NCBI GenBank assembly: GCA_964598765.1
Contig: CAZRCZ010000005.1
Span: 162,417-226,416, forward strand
DNA: 64,000 nt
Reading direction: 5' to 3'
Source of the DNA: CAZRCZ01 sp964598765
GTDB taxonomy: Bacteria; Sumerlaeota; Sumerlaeia; MVZB01; JAJFLK01
Every line of letters begins with the position of its first letter. Within the stretch, counting starts at the first letter, position 1. Positions 36,038-43,560 of the stretch are shown here, one piece after another. The position numbers and the translations under genes were made by a program. The notes beneath the pieces were generated by a model. It was not told the origin of the DNA. It saw nothing but the letters and a program-made list of their open reading frames with translations, and made no database searches.

Positions 36038-36541
36038 ATGAGCAACAAAAGTCAAAAGCGGGGGATGGAAATTTCGCATCTTGACGCGAAAGGCGCGGCG
36101 AGGATGGTGGACGTCGGGACCAAGGCGATCACGATGCGCCGCGCGGTGGCGCGGGCCGAGGTCCAATTGGGAATCGAAGCTTGGCGGATTTTGCGAAGCG
36201 GGAAAGTCGCCAAGGGGGACGCGCTGGCCGTGGCGCGATTGGCGGGGATCATGGCCGCCAAGCGAACCGCCGATTTGATTCCGCTTTGCCATCCGCTTCC
36301 GTTGAGTTCCGTGCGAATTGATTTTCAATTTATCGCCTCGCGATGTGTCGTAAGAATTGAAGCCGAGGCGCGGTGCGAAGGCAGAACCGGCGTTGAGATG
36401 GAGGCGATGACGGCGGTCGCGGTCGCCGCGCTCGCGCTCTACGATATGCTCAAGGGGATCGAGCGCGGCATCACGATTGGACCGATTCGGTTGATTACGA
36501 AGAGCGGGGGCAAAAGCGGGGAGTGGAAAGCCGGGAGATGA
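36038..36541 (+). CDS. moaC: Cyclic pyranopterin monophosphate synthase (MoaC)
   Basis: 167 aa, family length. The MoaC signatures are clear: MVDVGTKAITMRRAVA, KGDALAVARLAGIMAAKRTADLIPLCHPLPL, and GRTGVEMEAMTAVAVAALALYDMLKGIERG. The enzyme makes cyclic pyranopterin phosphate, the first intermediate of molybdenum cofactor synthesis. No other mo genes are near. The start (ATG 36038) lies right after a low-complexity repeat, and an alternative ATG at 36065 (MEISHLD) is possible. Confidence 0.95.
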   Translation: MSNKSQKRGMEISHLDAKGAARMVDVGTKAITMRRAVARAEVQLGIEAWRILRSGKVAKGDALAVARLAGIMAAKRTADLIPLCHPLPLSSVRIDFQFIASRCVVRIEAEARCEGRTGVEMEAMTAVAVAALALYDMLKGIERGITIGPIRLITKSGGKSGEWKAGR

Positions 36542-36592
36542 TTGAAAAAATTAACACAAGGAAGCAAAGGGGCAGAGTCGCTATGAGTTTTT

Positions 36593-36672
36593 GAAGGTGG
36601 GAGGCGCGGTCCCTGTGGCGACTTGGAGATGACCATTTTGCATTCTGTCGCCGCGCGGAGCGCCCCTCCACC
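36593..36672. repeat. Inverted repeat pair, GGAGGCGCGG/CGGAGCGCCCC
   Basis: Left arm 36593-36621 and right arm 36648-36672 are imperfect reverse complements (GGCGAC near the loop). They are placed downstream of moaC and of the ABC permease stop, in a 160-nt gap. Confidence 0.65.
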
Positions 36673-36702
36673 ATGATTTTGGGATTACAGGTTCGATTAG
36701 TT

Positions 36703-38604
36703 CTATCGCTTACGAAAGCGGCGTTCCAAATTCAATGCGGCGATTTGAACCAGAAGAGCCGCGAGGACCGTTAAAATGGCCGTGTGGATGGAAATTTGAA
36801 TCCAGCTATCCCAATGGGTGAAAAAGTGACGATCTTCCCAGCTGGAGTGCGGCGTGGAGAAGTGAGGATCTCGGTAGTCCCGCGTGAAATAGTAATACGG
36901 ACTGACGACGGGTCCGATGCTCATTTTAAGGGTTTCAAGGCTCGTTCTTAGCATATAGAAGAAGGCATCTACGTAGTCGCTTAGACGATGAGCGACGAAC
37001 AGGAAGAGCGATCTGTCAAACGCAAACTTAGAAGCGTCGGGAACCAATTCAACGATCGCGCCTACAATCAAAGGCAATGTAATCAGCAAAATGATTGCAA
37101 CGTAGGTCGCGACGATTGCCGTGACATTTCTTTTGCAGACGCTTGAAAAAAGGAGGCCGACCGCCGCGTAGAAGGCTGAGAACGAAAACAGGAACGGAAT
37201 GATTTGCAGAATCGGCATGGCAGTCGAGCCGATGTGAAATCGGTTCAGGCGCGAACCGTAAATTCCGTGCAAAATCAGATCGTAGAACAGCGGCAAAAAG
37301 AGAATGCTCAAATACAGAATAGCAAGGAAGCGGAGCGCGATCAGGAACTTCCCCCAAACGATCCTGCTAGGGGTCAGAAGCGTGGTTTGCAGAAGGTCCA
37401 GCGTGTTTTCCTCACGCTCGCGCGTGATGCCGGTCGAGGCCAGGATCGGCATGAACAGCATCACGAACGAAATCGCCCAAAGGGCGATCGTGCCCATGGT
37501 TTCAATATCCGGCTCTTTCACCACTACAAAAAAGATCAACGGGATCGAAAGGATCAAGCCGACGTAGCTGATGCGGATGAGGACGTGGATTTTGGCAAGG
37601 CCGCCGACTCGCTTTTCCTTCACGTAAACCGGATTCTGGCGGTCGCCGATTTCTTGTGCGCGACGAAGCGGATCAATAAGATAATACGGAAATCGCTTTC
37701 GACGACGCTCCAAGACCGCTTGGTCGTCTATGAGTTTCTTGGCGATGATCGGCCGCGCGGTTTCTTTTTTGAGCAAACCTTTCCATGCAAACCAAGCGGA
37801 GAGAATAAAAATTGTCGCTTGGATTTCCAAATGCGTTTGAAAATGATGGTTCTTCGCAATGACCACGATCGATGAGGAGGAACCGGAGACGACTAAATTA
37901 CTCGCGAGATTCGCCAGCGCTGTGAAAGGCGAAACGCTCCAGACGAAAACTCCGAAGTCCTTGGCATTCCATGGGTCTCCAATGATATCCCTGAGCGAAT
38001 TGGCGGCCACAACTCCCGAGATAAACCCGAAGCCAAGCGGCCATAGCGCAACCAAGAACAGCACCGTAAAAATTGAAGCCATCATCGCGGTCGTGGATTT
38101 GCGGAATCGGCAGGAGTAGGCCATGCCGATCATTCCGTAGGTCAGAATCGCCTCGCCGATAAAAAGGGCCGCGACGCCGTATTCGTCCAATCCAACGCCC
38201 CCTAACTGAAACGTCAGCGCCATGATCGGCAAAAGACAAATAAAAAGAACCAGTTGATAGGCAACCGTGGCGAGCCATTTGGCGAGCAAGAGATGAAGCC
38301 GCGAGATGCCGGTGCAATAGAGAAGATCGAGCGTTTTGTTTTCCCGTTCACCGGTGACGACCATCGCGGTCATAATCGGCGCGATGAGGGTGAAAAGGCA
38401 AAACTGCGCGACGGAAAGCGCGAGGAAGATACTCCGCGAGAACTGCGCCCGTCCCATCATCCCCGCCGTTCCGGCCATTGTGGTCCATGCCATCAGGAAG
38501 ACACCGCCGACCGCCGCCAGTAGAAGAAACAACAACCACGCGGCGCGACGCGTCCGGAGCGTCATGCGGATTTCTTTGGTGAGGATGGGGGAGATAATGG
38601 GCAT
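36703..38604 (-). CDS. Twin ABC-2 type permease (two GldF-like halves fused)
   Basis: 633 aa from the ATG at 38604. Two similar halves of about six membrane segments each are visible: residues ~1-290 with TKEIRMTLRTRRAAWLLFLLLAAV and GERENKTLDLLYCTGISR, and ~320-633 with REREENTLDLLQTTLLTPSRI. The phrase TLDLL repeats in both halves, as in ABC-2 permeases for gliding or polysaccharide/antibiotic export. The halves are joined by a basic linker (RRRKRFPYYLIDPLRRAQEIG). The ATPase gene lies next, upstream, and the 898-aa membrane protein after that, forming one transporter unit. Confidence 0.87.
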   Translation of the reverse strand: MPIISPILTKEIRMTLRTRRAAWLLFLLLAAVGGVFLMAWTTMAGTAGMMGRAQFSRSIFLALSVAQFCLFTLIAPIMTAMVVTGERENKTLDLLYCTGISRLHLLLAKWLATVAYQLVLFICLLPIMALTFQLGGVGLDEYGVAALFIGEAILTYGMIGMAYSCRFRKSTTAMMASIFTVLFLVALWPLGFGFISGVVAANSLRDIIGDPWNAKDFGVFVWSVSPFTALANLASNLVVSGSSSSIVVIAKNHHFQTHLEIQATIFILSAWFAWKGLLKKETARPIIAKKLIDDQAVLERRRKRFPYYLIDPLRRAQEIGDRQNPVYVKEKRVGGLAKIHVLIRISYVGLILSIPLIFFVVVKEPDIETMGTIALWAISFVMLFMPILASTGITREREENTLDLLQTTLLTPSRIVWGKFLIALRFLAILYLSILFLPLFYDLILHGIYGSRLNRFHIGSTAMPILQIIPFLFSFSAFYAAVGLLFSSVCKRNVTAIVATYVAIILLITLPLIVGAIVELVPDASKFAFDRSLFLFVAHRLSDYVDAFFYMLRTSLETLKMSIGPVVSPYYYFTRDYRDPHFSTPHSSWEDRHFFTHWDSWIQISIHTAILTVLAALLVQIAALNLERRFRKR

Positions 38605-38624
38605 TATTGGATTTCCAAATAATA

Positions 38625-38706
38625 GCCACAGAGACACAGAGACACGGAGGTGAGAGCGACGCACTGGGTCGCCCTCCTACTTCTCTGTGTCTCTGTGCCT
38701 CCGTGG
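38625..38706. repeat. Inverted pair of the ACAGAGACACAGAG family
   Basis: CCACAGAGACACAGAGACAC (from 38626) and CTCTGTGTCTCTGTGCCTCC (38683-38702) can pair across a 30-nt loop. Related copies are at 44098-44117 and 60857-60935. It lies between the permease start and the ATPase stop. Confidence 0.75.
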
Positions 38707-38718
38707 TAAGCCTCCATT

Positions 38719-39645
38719 TCAATTCACCGCCCCCGTCGTGATCTTCATGAACGCCTCCTCCAAATTCGTCTCCTGCTCGCGGATGAAAAGAAGCGGGACG
38801 CCGGCCGTGACAATGGCCTGATTCAATTCCATGATCGCGTCGTTGCCGCCGGCGAATTTGACGTTGTAATGCCCGCCGAATTCTTCGTAGCTCACAACGT
38901 CGGGACGGCTACTCAAAATTTCGTTCAGTCTCGGCGACGATTCGGGAAGGAAAATTTCGAGCGCGCGATGTTCCCGCATTTTCTCGCCGATCTCCTTGAG
39001 ATTGCCGAACGCAAGCAATTTCCCCCGCTCGATGATGGCGACGGCGTCGCAGAGGTCGGCCAGTTCGCTCAGGATGTGCGAGGAAATCAGGATCGTCTTT
39101 CCCATCTTGCGAAGTTCCTTGAGCAGGGCTTTCATCTCGATCCGCGCGCGCGGGTCCAGTCCCGAAGCCGGCTCGTCCAAGATCAAGACCTGCGGATCGT
39201 GGACGAGCGATTTGGCGAGGCAAAGCCGTTGCTTCATCCCGCGCGAAAGCCCCTGCACGAAATCGTCGTGCTTGTGCGTGAGGTCCACCAGTTCCAGCAC
39301 GTCGCGGACGATCTTGCGCCGCGCCGACGATTTGACACCGTAGGCCGCGCCAAAGAAATCAATGTATTCCCAGACCCTCATGCCGTCATAGACGCCGAAC
39401 TCCTCCGGCATGAAACCGATGACGCGCCGGACGTCGCGGGGCTTTTTGAGAACACTGTGTCCGGCGATCCAGCCGTCGCCCGCGTTGGCGTCGCTGAGCG
39501 TCGCGAGGAACCGGATCGTCGTGGATTTTCCCGCGCCGTTGGGACCGATGAACCCGCAAATCTGATGCGGTTCGATCTTGAGCGTCAGGTCATCCACGGC
39601 GGTCAGCGAGCCGAACTTTTTAGTGAAGTTTTTGAGTTCAATCAT
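38719..39645 (-). CDS. ABC transporter ATP-binding protein (GldA-like)
   Basis: 308 aa from the ATG at 39645 (GGGGG eight nt upstream). Walker A GPNGAGKST, signature LSRGMKQRL, Walker B LILDEPASGLDP, and H-loop ISSHILSELADLCD. A C-terminal ~80-residue extension is typical of ABC-2 exporters with GldA/CcmA-like ATPases. It powers the twin permease next to it. Confidence 0.93.
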   Translation of the reverse strand: MIELKNFTKKFGSLTAVDDLTLKIEPHQICGFIGPNGAGKSTTIRFLATLSDANAGDGWIAGHSVLKKPRDVRRVIGFMPEEFGVYDGMRVWEYIDFFGAAYGVKSSARRKIVRDVLELVDLTHKHDDFVQGLSRGMKQRLCLAKSLVHDPQVLILDEPASGLDPRARIEMKALLKELRKMGKTILISSHILSELADLCDAVAIIERGKLLAFGNLKEIGEKMREHRALEIFLPESSPRLNEILSSRPDVVSYEEFGGHYNVKFAGGNDAIMELNQAIVTAGVPLLFIREQETNLEEAFMKITTGAVN

Positions 39646-39740
39646 TTTGGTTGCCCCCCGCGCATCGCCGCAAGATCGCACGCCGAAGACGTGTGATGAC
39701 GGGCGCATGGTGTTTGCGTCACCGCCGATTTGGCTCTCAG

Positions 39741-39883
39741 TAACCCCGCGATTGATCGCGGGGGATGGGTCAAGAACGGCATTATCCGAACCGTTTTAAC
39801 GGTTTCCATCCATGAAAAACTGTTGAATCGGTTGGAATCCGTGGATGGAATCCCTCGCGCCCCCGCGATGAATCGCGGGGTTA
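39741..39883. repeat. REPIN-like inverted pair, CCCCGCGATTxATCGCGGGG
   Basis: Left copy TAACCCCGCGATTGATCGCG at 39741-39760, extended by GGGG, and right copy at 39860-39883 in inverted orientation. Each is itself a palindrome. The spacer holds GGTTTCCATCCATG and GGATGGAATCC, a second inverted pair. It fills the 409-nt gap between the ATPase and the 898-aa protein; no gene seen. Confidence 0.75.
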
Positions 39884-40054
39884 ATAAAAGCGAGATGAAT
39901 TTATCGTCGTTGAGATATTTCATGATGCCTCATCCTGTCTTGATCATTTCGCCCTTTCAGGGCTTGAACAGAAATAAATCCTGAACTTAGGGCTTCGCCA
40001 TTTCGCGCCTTCGACGCTGAAATCAAGAGGGCTCATCGAAAAAATGAATTGCAT

Positions 40055-42751
40055 TTATTTCCCTTCTTGGTCGCCACGCGTCGTTGTTTCCGGTTCGGCG
40101 AGCCGAACTTTGATGTTCATAATTTGGCAACGTTCGCCGGCAAAGTGCCTTGTCTCAAAAATCTCTTTTCCAGATTTAATGACTGAATCGTCTGTTGTTG
40201 GGGCTTCAGCAGGCCGAAATAGCATCGCATCCGGTTGTAGATCAAGTTGAAGCGTCAAGGCTGAACTTTCTGCTTCGAAGTAATCTTCAACCGGTGCGAG
40301 TCGGTACGGTTTCCCAAGCCAGACGCCCAACGATTCCCACTTTTGGAGGCGCAGATTAAACACCGAAACAGGACACCCCGCTACGCGATAAGATTCCTTT
40401 AGAGTGCCCTCACTTGCTTTGAATGCGTGGAATGCCTGACGTTGCTGAGGAAAGGTATCTAGGGTAAAACTCAGATTAAGCGCCGTCCCTTTGGGGGCGG
40501 AGTAAATCGAGCGCGGGTATATCTGAATTGTTCTTGTGGAGTACGTCAGAGGTAAGGCGTCCTTTGAAAATTTTGTCGGACTCCACCATGCCCATAGATC
40601 CGCATTATTTTGGTTTTCCCAGTCCAGGAACGATGCCGCCCAATCCTTGGGCGGTTTTCGATTGTCTCTCGCGCTCAATAGGGGGGACACTGGAAGGAAC
40701 TCCTCATAAAAGACCTCTCCTAGCCGTGTGCTGGATCCGGATTCCTGCAATATTGGCGCAACCGATCCATTCGCCTTTCCCAAGAAGCTCATTTGATTGC
40801 TCAAAAGACGCAAGTCTGTATATTTCCAGTGGGCGTCAGCAAGATTTCGAAAGTATTCGTCATCGGACTCCGAAGAGGCCCAACCGTCCCTGCTTATTGT
40901 CTGCGGCAGGGGGAATCCGTTCTTAATCGCATCGCGGACAAACAAAGAAACCCAACCCATTACGGACGGTAAAACTGCGTTCGCCGTTTCACCATCTTTT
41001 ATTGCTCCCTTTCCCACCCACACTACTGATCCCATTGCCATATACCATGAATCAAAGTCGAATCCGGTGTGATTGACAATTTTCACATGGAGATTGGGAT
41101 AAGCCGTAACAGCTTCGTCGGATAGCTCCTCTGAGAGCCGAATGGATTCGAGAACTTCAATTCCGCCTTTCGTTTCGAGCATAAAATCTCTGCGAAGATT
41201 GCGGGCTGACCAAGGATAGAGAAAAAAACCGCGAACATCCGTTGTTTTCCCAAATGAGACGCCAAGAGGTGCATCGGCATACAGATCGGAATTCTTTTCC
41301 CAATAGATATCCTCCGGCCGTGCCATGTTCGACGGAAAAAAATGGAACGGACTGGAAATGTCGGAACGGAAACGGCGGGGAGAATAGACCGCGCTCAGGC
41401 TGATGACGCGCGCGGAAGGGTCATCGGCGACCTTGCTGACGAAGCTCACGTCGTTGACTTGAAAAACTTTTTGCTGGCTTCGCGCGCCGGATTGATAGCC
41501 ATACCACGCGAATCCCAGCGCGAGAAGGACCGCCACCCCCCAAGTCCACTCGCGCCTCTTGAGTCGCCCGCAGACCCACCAATTCACCGGCACGGCCAGC
41601 AGAATATACAACCCCAAATATCGCGCGACCCACCAGACGCCGACCAGCCGGATCGTAAAGGGGCGTTGGAGGAAGAGGCCGGTCGCGCCTTCGGTCCGGC
41701 GGGCGATTTCGAGCAGGCCGTTGTCGCGGTTCAGATGCTGAAGCGTCCACGGCCACACCTCGCGCCCCGAAGCGGAGGCGTTGATCGCCGTGAGCGCGCC
41801 GGAATCCAACGCCGACGCGCAGACGTTGAACCACCCCTTGCCGACGCGTTTGCCCGCCAAGAAAGGATGCGCTTCATCGCCGATCCAGATTTTGCTCCAT
41901 CCGTCGACGGGAGGCTTTGTCGGCCATGAGGCGAGAAGATCGGGTTGGCTGTCCTTTGGGGAATATCCGGCGAGAATATCGCGGAAAAGCGCCGGTTGCG
42001 GATCGGCGAGTTCGATGCCGAACGCTCGTTTGAGATTCGATTGCGCGATGAACGGCTGATGTTTCCCTCCCGCCAAAAGCAAATTGCCGCCGTGGGCGAT
42101 CCACGTCTTGATTGCGCTCCATTGCGCTTTGGTGATCTGCCGGACTTGCGAACCGTTGAGGATGATCGCGTCGAGCGGCTCCAAGGCGATGGGGTCTTCG
42201 GGCAGAAGTTCCGCTTTGCCGTAGACGACCGAGCATCCGCCAAGCACGGCCGCCGGAGAATTGGGATCGTCGCTACGATGCCGAACCAAGAAGCTAAACG
42301 CGCCCGGCTCGTCGGTCAGGACGAGGATTTGTTGATCGCGCTCGTCGGCGTAGCGGAGCGGGACGCCAATCGAATCGCGCCCGAAACGCTTGGCCTCGAT
42401 CACGACTTCGACGCGCGGTTGGGTTCGCGGAAGCGAGACCGCCTTGAAGAACGAGAAATAGCGTTTGGTCGTTCCCTTGGGAACAGCGATGGGAATTTCG
42501 ACGATGAGGGGGTTTTCGTCTTGGATGAATTGCAGTTTGCCACTGAGGTCGTAATCCTTGGCCTGCACCGTCGCCCAGACCGGATACCAAAGGCCGGGTT
42601 TGATCTCGGCTTGGTAATCGGCGTAACCGATGCCCGCTTCAAGACCGACGGGAGAGGGAGGGGACGAAGCGGAGTAGGCTGAAGTTAAAGGGAGAAACAA
42701 AATAAGAAAATAACGCAATGACGCAAAGGCGCAAGGATGCAGAGAAAACAT
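40055..42751 (-). CDS. 898-aa membrane-anchored periplasmic protein of the ABC system
   Basis: 898 aa from the ATG at 42751 (GGAGG 10 nt upstream). A signal-like N-terminus (CAFASLRYFLILFLPLTSAYSA) is followed by a beta-rich periplasmic region with AVLGGCSVVYGKAELLP. Two close membrane segments lie in the middle (GLYILLAVPVNWWV and WTWGVAVLLALGFAWYG). The long C-terminal part is periplasmic, with aromatic-rich repeats. No family is recognised, though GldG-like proteins of gliding ABC systems have the same build. GC drops sharply below about 41345, so the second half is AT-richer than the first. The signal peptide codons come from a dispersed repeat. Confidence 0.7.
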   Translation of the reverse strand: MFSLHPCAFASLRYFLILFLPLTSAYSASSPPSPVGLEAGIGYADYQAEIKPGLWYPVWATVQAKDYDLSGKLQFIQDENPLIVEIPIAVPKGTTKRYFSFFKAVSLPRTQPRVEVVIEAKRFGRDSIGVPLRYADERDQQILVLTDEPGAFSFLVRHRSDDPNSPAAVLGGCSVVYGKAELLPEDPIALEPLDAIILNGSQVRQITKAQWSAIKTWIAHGGNLLLAGGKHQPFIAQSNLKRAFGIELADPQPALFRDILAGYSPKDSQPDLLASWPTKPPVDGWSKIWIGDEAHPFLAGKRVGKGWFNVCASALDSGALTAINASASGREVWPWTLQHLNRDNGLLEIARRTEGATGLFLQRPFTIRLVGVWWVARYLGLYILLAVPVNWWVCGRLKRREWTWGVAVLLALGFAWYGYQSGARSQQKVFQVNDVSFVSKVADDPSARVISLSAVYSPRRFRSDISSPFHFFPSNMARPEDIYWEKNSDLYADAPLGVSFGKTTDVRGFFLYPWSARNLRRDFMLETKGGIEVLESIRLSEELSDEAVTAYPNLHVKIVNHTGFDFDSWYMAMGSVVWVGKGAIKDGETANAVLPSVMGWVSLFVRDAIKNGFPLPQTISRDGWASSESDDEYFRNLADAHWKYTDLRLLSNQMSFLGKANGSVAPILQESGSSTRLGEVFYEEFLPVSPLLSARDNRKPPKDWAASFLDWENQNNADLWAWWSPTKFSKDALPLTYSTRTIQIYPRSIYSAPKGTALNLSFTLDTFPQQRQAFHAFKASEGTLKESYRVAGCPVSVFNLRLQKWESLGVWLGKPYRLAPVEDYFEAESSALTLQLDLQPDAMLFRPAEAPTTDDSVIKSGKEIFETRHFAGERCQIMNIKVRLAEPETTTRGDQEGK

Positions 42752-42794
42752 TGCGGGCAATCCTCCTGCCTCTTTGCGCCTTTGCGCCTTGGGG
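42712..42794. repeat. Inverted pair, ACGCAAAGGCGCAAGG family, covering a signal peptide
   Basis: AACGCAATGACGCAAAGGCG (from 42712) and TGCCTCTTTGCGCCTTTGCG (from 42767) are mutually inverted, with a ~22-nt spacer. Part of the left arm encodes residues CAFASLRYF of the protein at 40055-42751. Similar pieces occur at 58918-58936. Confidence 0.75.
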
Positions 42795-42810
42795 TTTTTT
42801 TCTTTCCGAA

Positions 42811-43560
42811 TCATATCGCCCAATTCTCAACCCTCGCCACGTATCGGCGCAAGGCGAGCGTGAAGGGGGTTTCGGGGGATTGCGGGATTGCCGAAAAGGG
42901 ACCGTCGAAGTGAATCCCCCTTTTTTCCAAAATCACGATCCGATCCGAGGATTGAAGCGGCGGCTCGAATTGGTGCATGACGCAGATGGTGGTCAATTTT
43001 TCGTCGGCGTGCAACTTGTGGAGTTGCGCCATTAATCCTTCGCGGAGATGGAGATCGAGGTGGGCGGTCGGTTCGTCGAGGAGGAGGACGCGCGGTCGGC
43101 TCGCCAACGCGCGGGCGAGCGCGACGCGCTGAGCTTCGCCGCCGGAAAGCTCGCCGGCAAATTTGTTCCCCATGCCGGTCAAGCCGAGCCGTTCGAGCCA
43201 TTGATTGGCTTGTTGAAATTTCGCGCGTCGGGAGAGCGACGCATCCGCAATTCCCAGCGCGACGTTGGCGGCGGCGCTCAGATGCGGCCAGAGGCTCGAT
43301 TCCTGAAAGAGAAAACCAATCCTCCGCTCATGCGGCGAAAGCATGATGCGCCGATTGGATGCCAAGGCTTCTGCAATCTTGATTTCTCCTTCCGCGAGCG
43401 GCTCAAGTCCGGCAATGGCGCGCAGGAGCGTCGTCTTGCCGCCGCCTGAAGGACCGATCACCGTGGTCCATGATCCCTCGTCGAATTTCAGCGAAACATC
43501 CGACAGCGCAATCGTCTTGCTATAACGAACCGATAAGTCTCGACATTCAATCAAAGACAC
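42811..43560 (-). CDS. ABC importer ATP-binding protein, Fe(III)/polyamine type
   Basis: 249 aa from a GTG at 43560, with a G-rich site upstream. Walker A GPSGGGKTTLLRAIAGLEPL, signature LSGGEAQRVALARALA, Walker B RVLLLDEPTAHLD, H-loop ICVMHQFEP. It overlaps the permease gene by 14 nt, so the two are coupled. It is shorter than classical FbpC/PotA ATPases, lacking the C-terminal TOBE domain. Confidence 0.9.
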   Translation of the reverse strand: MSLIECRDLSVRYSKTIALSDVSLKFDEGSWTTVIGPSGGGKTTLLRAIAGLEPLAEGEIKIAEALASNRRIMLSPHERRIGFLFQESSLWPHLSAAANVALGIADASLSRRAKFQQANQWLERLGLTGMGNKFAGELSGGEAQRVALARALASRPRVLLLDEPTAHLDLHLREGLMAQLHKLHADEKLTTICVMHQFEPPLQSSDRIVILEKRGIHFDGPFSAIPQSPETPFTLALRRYVARVENWAI

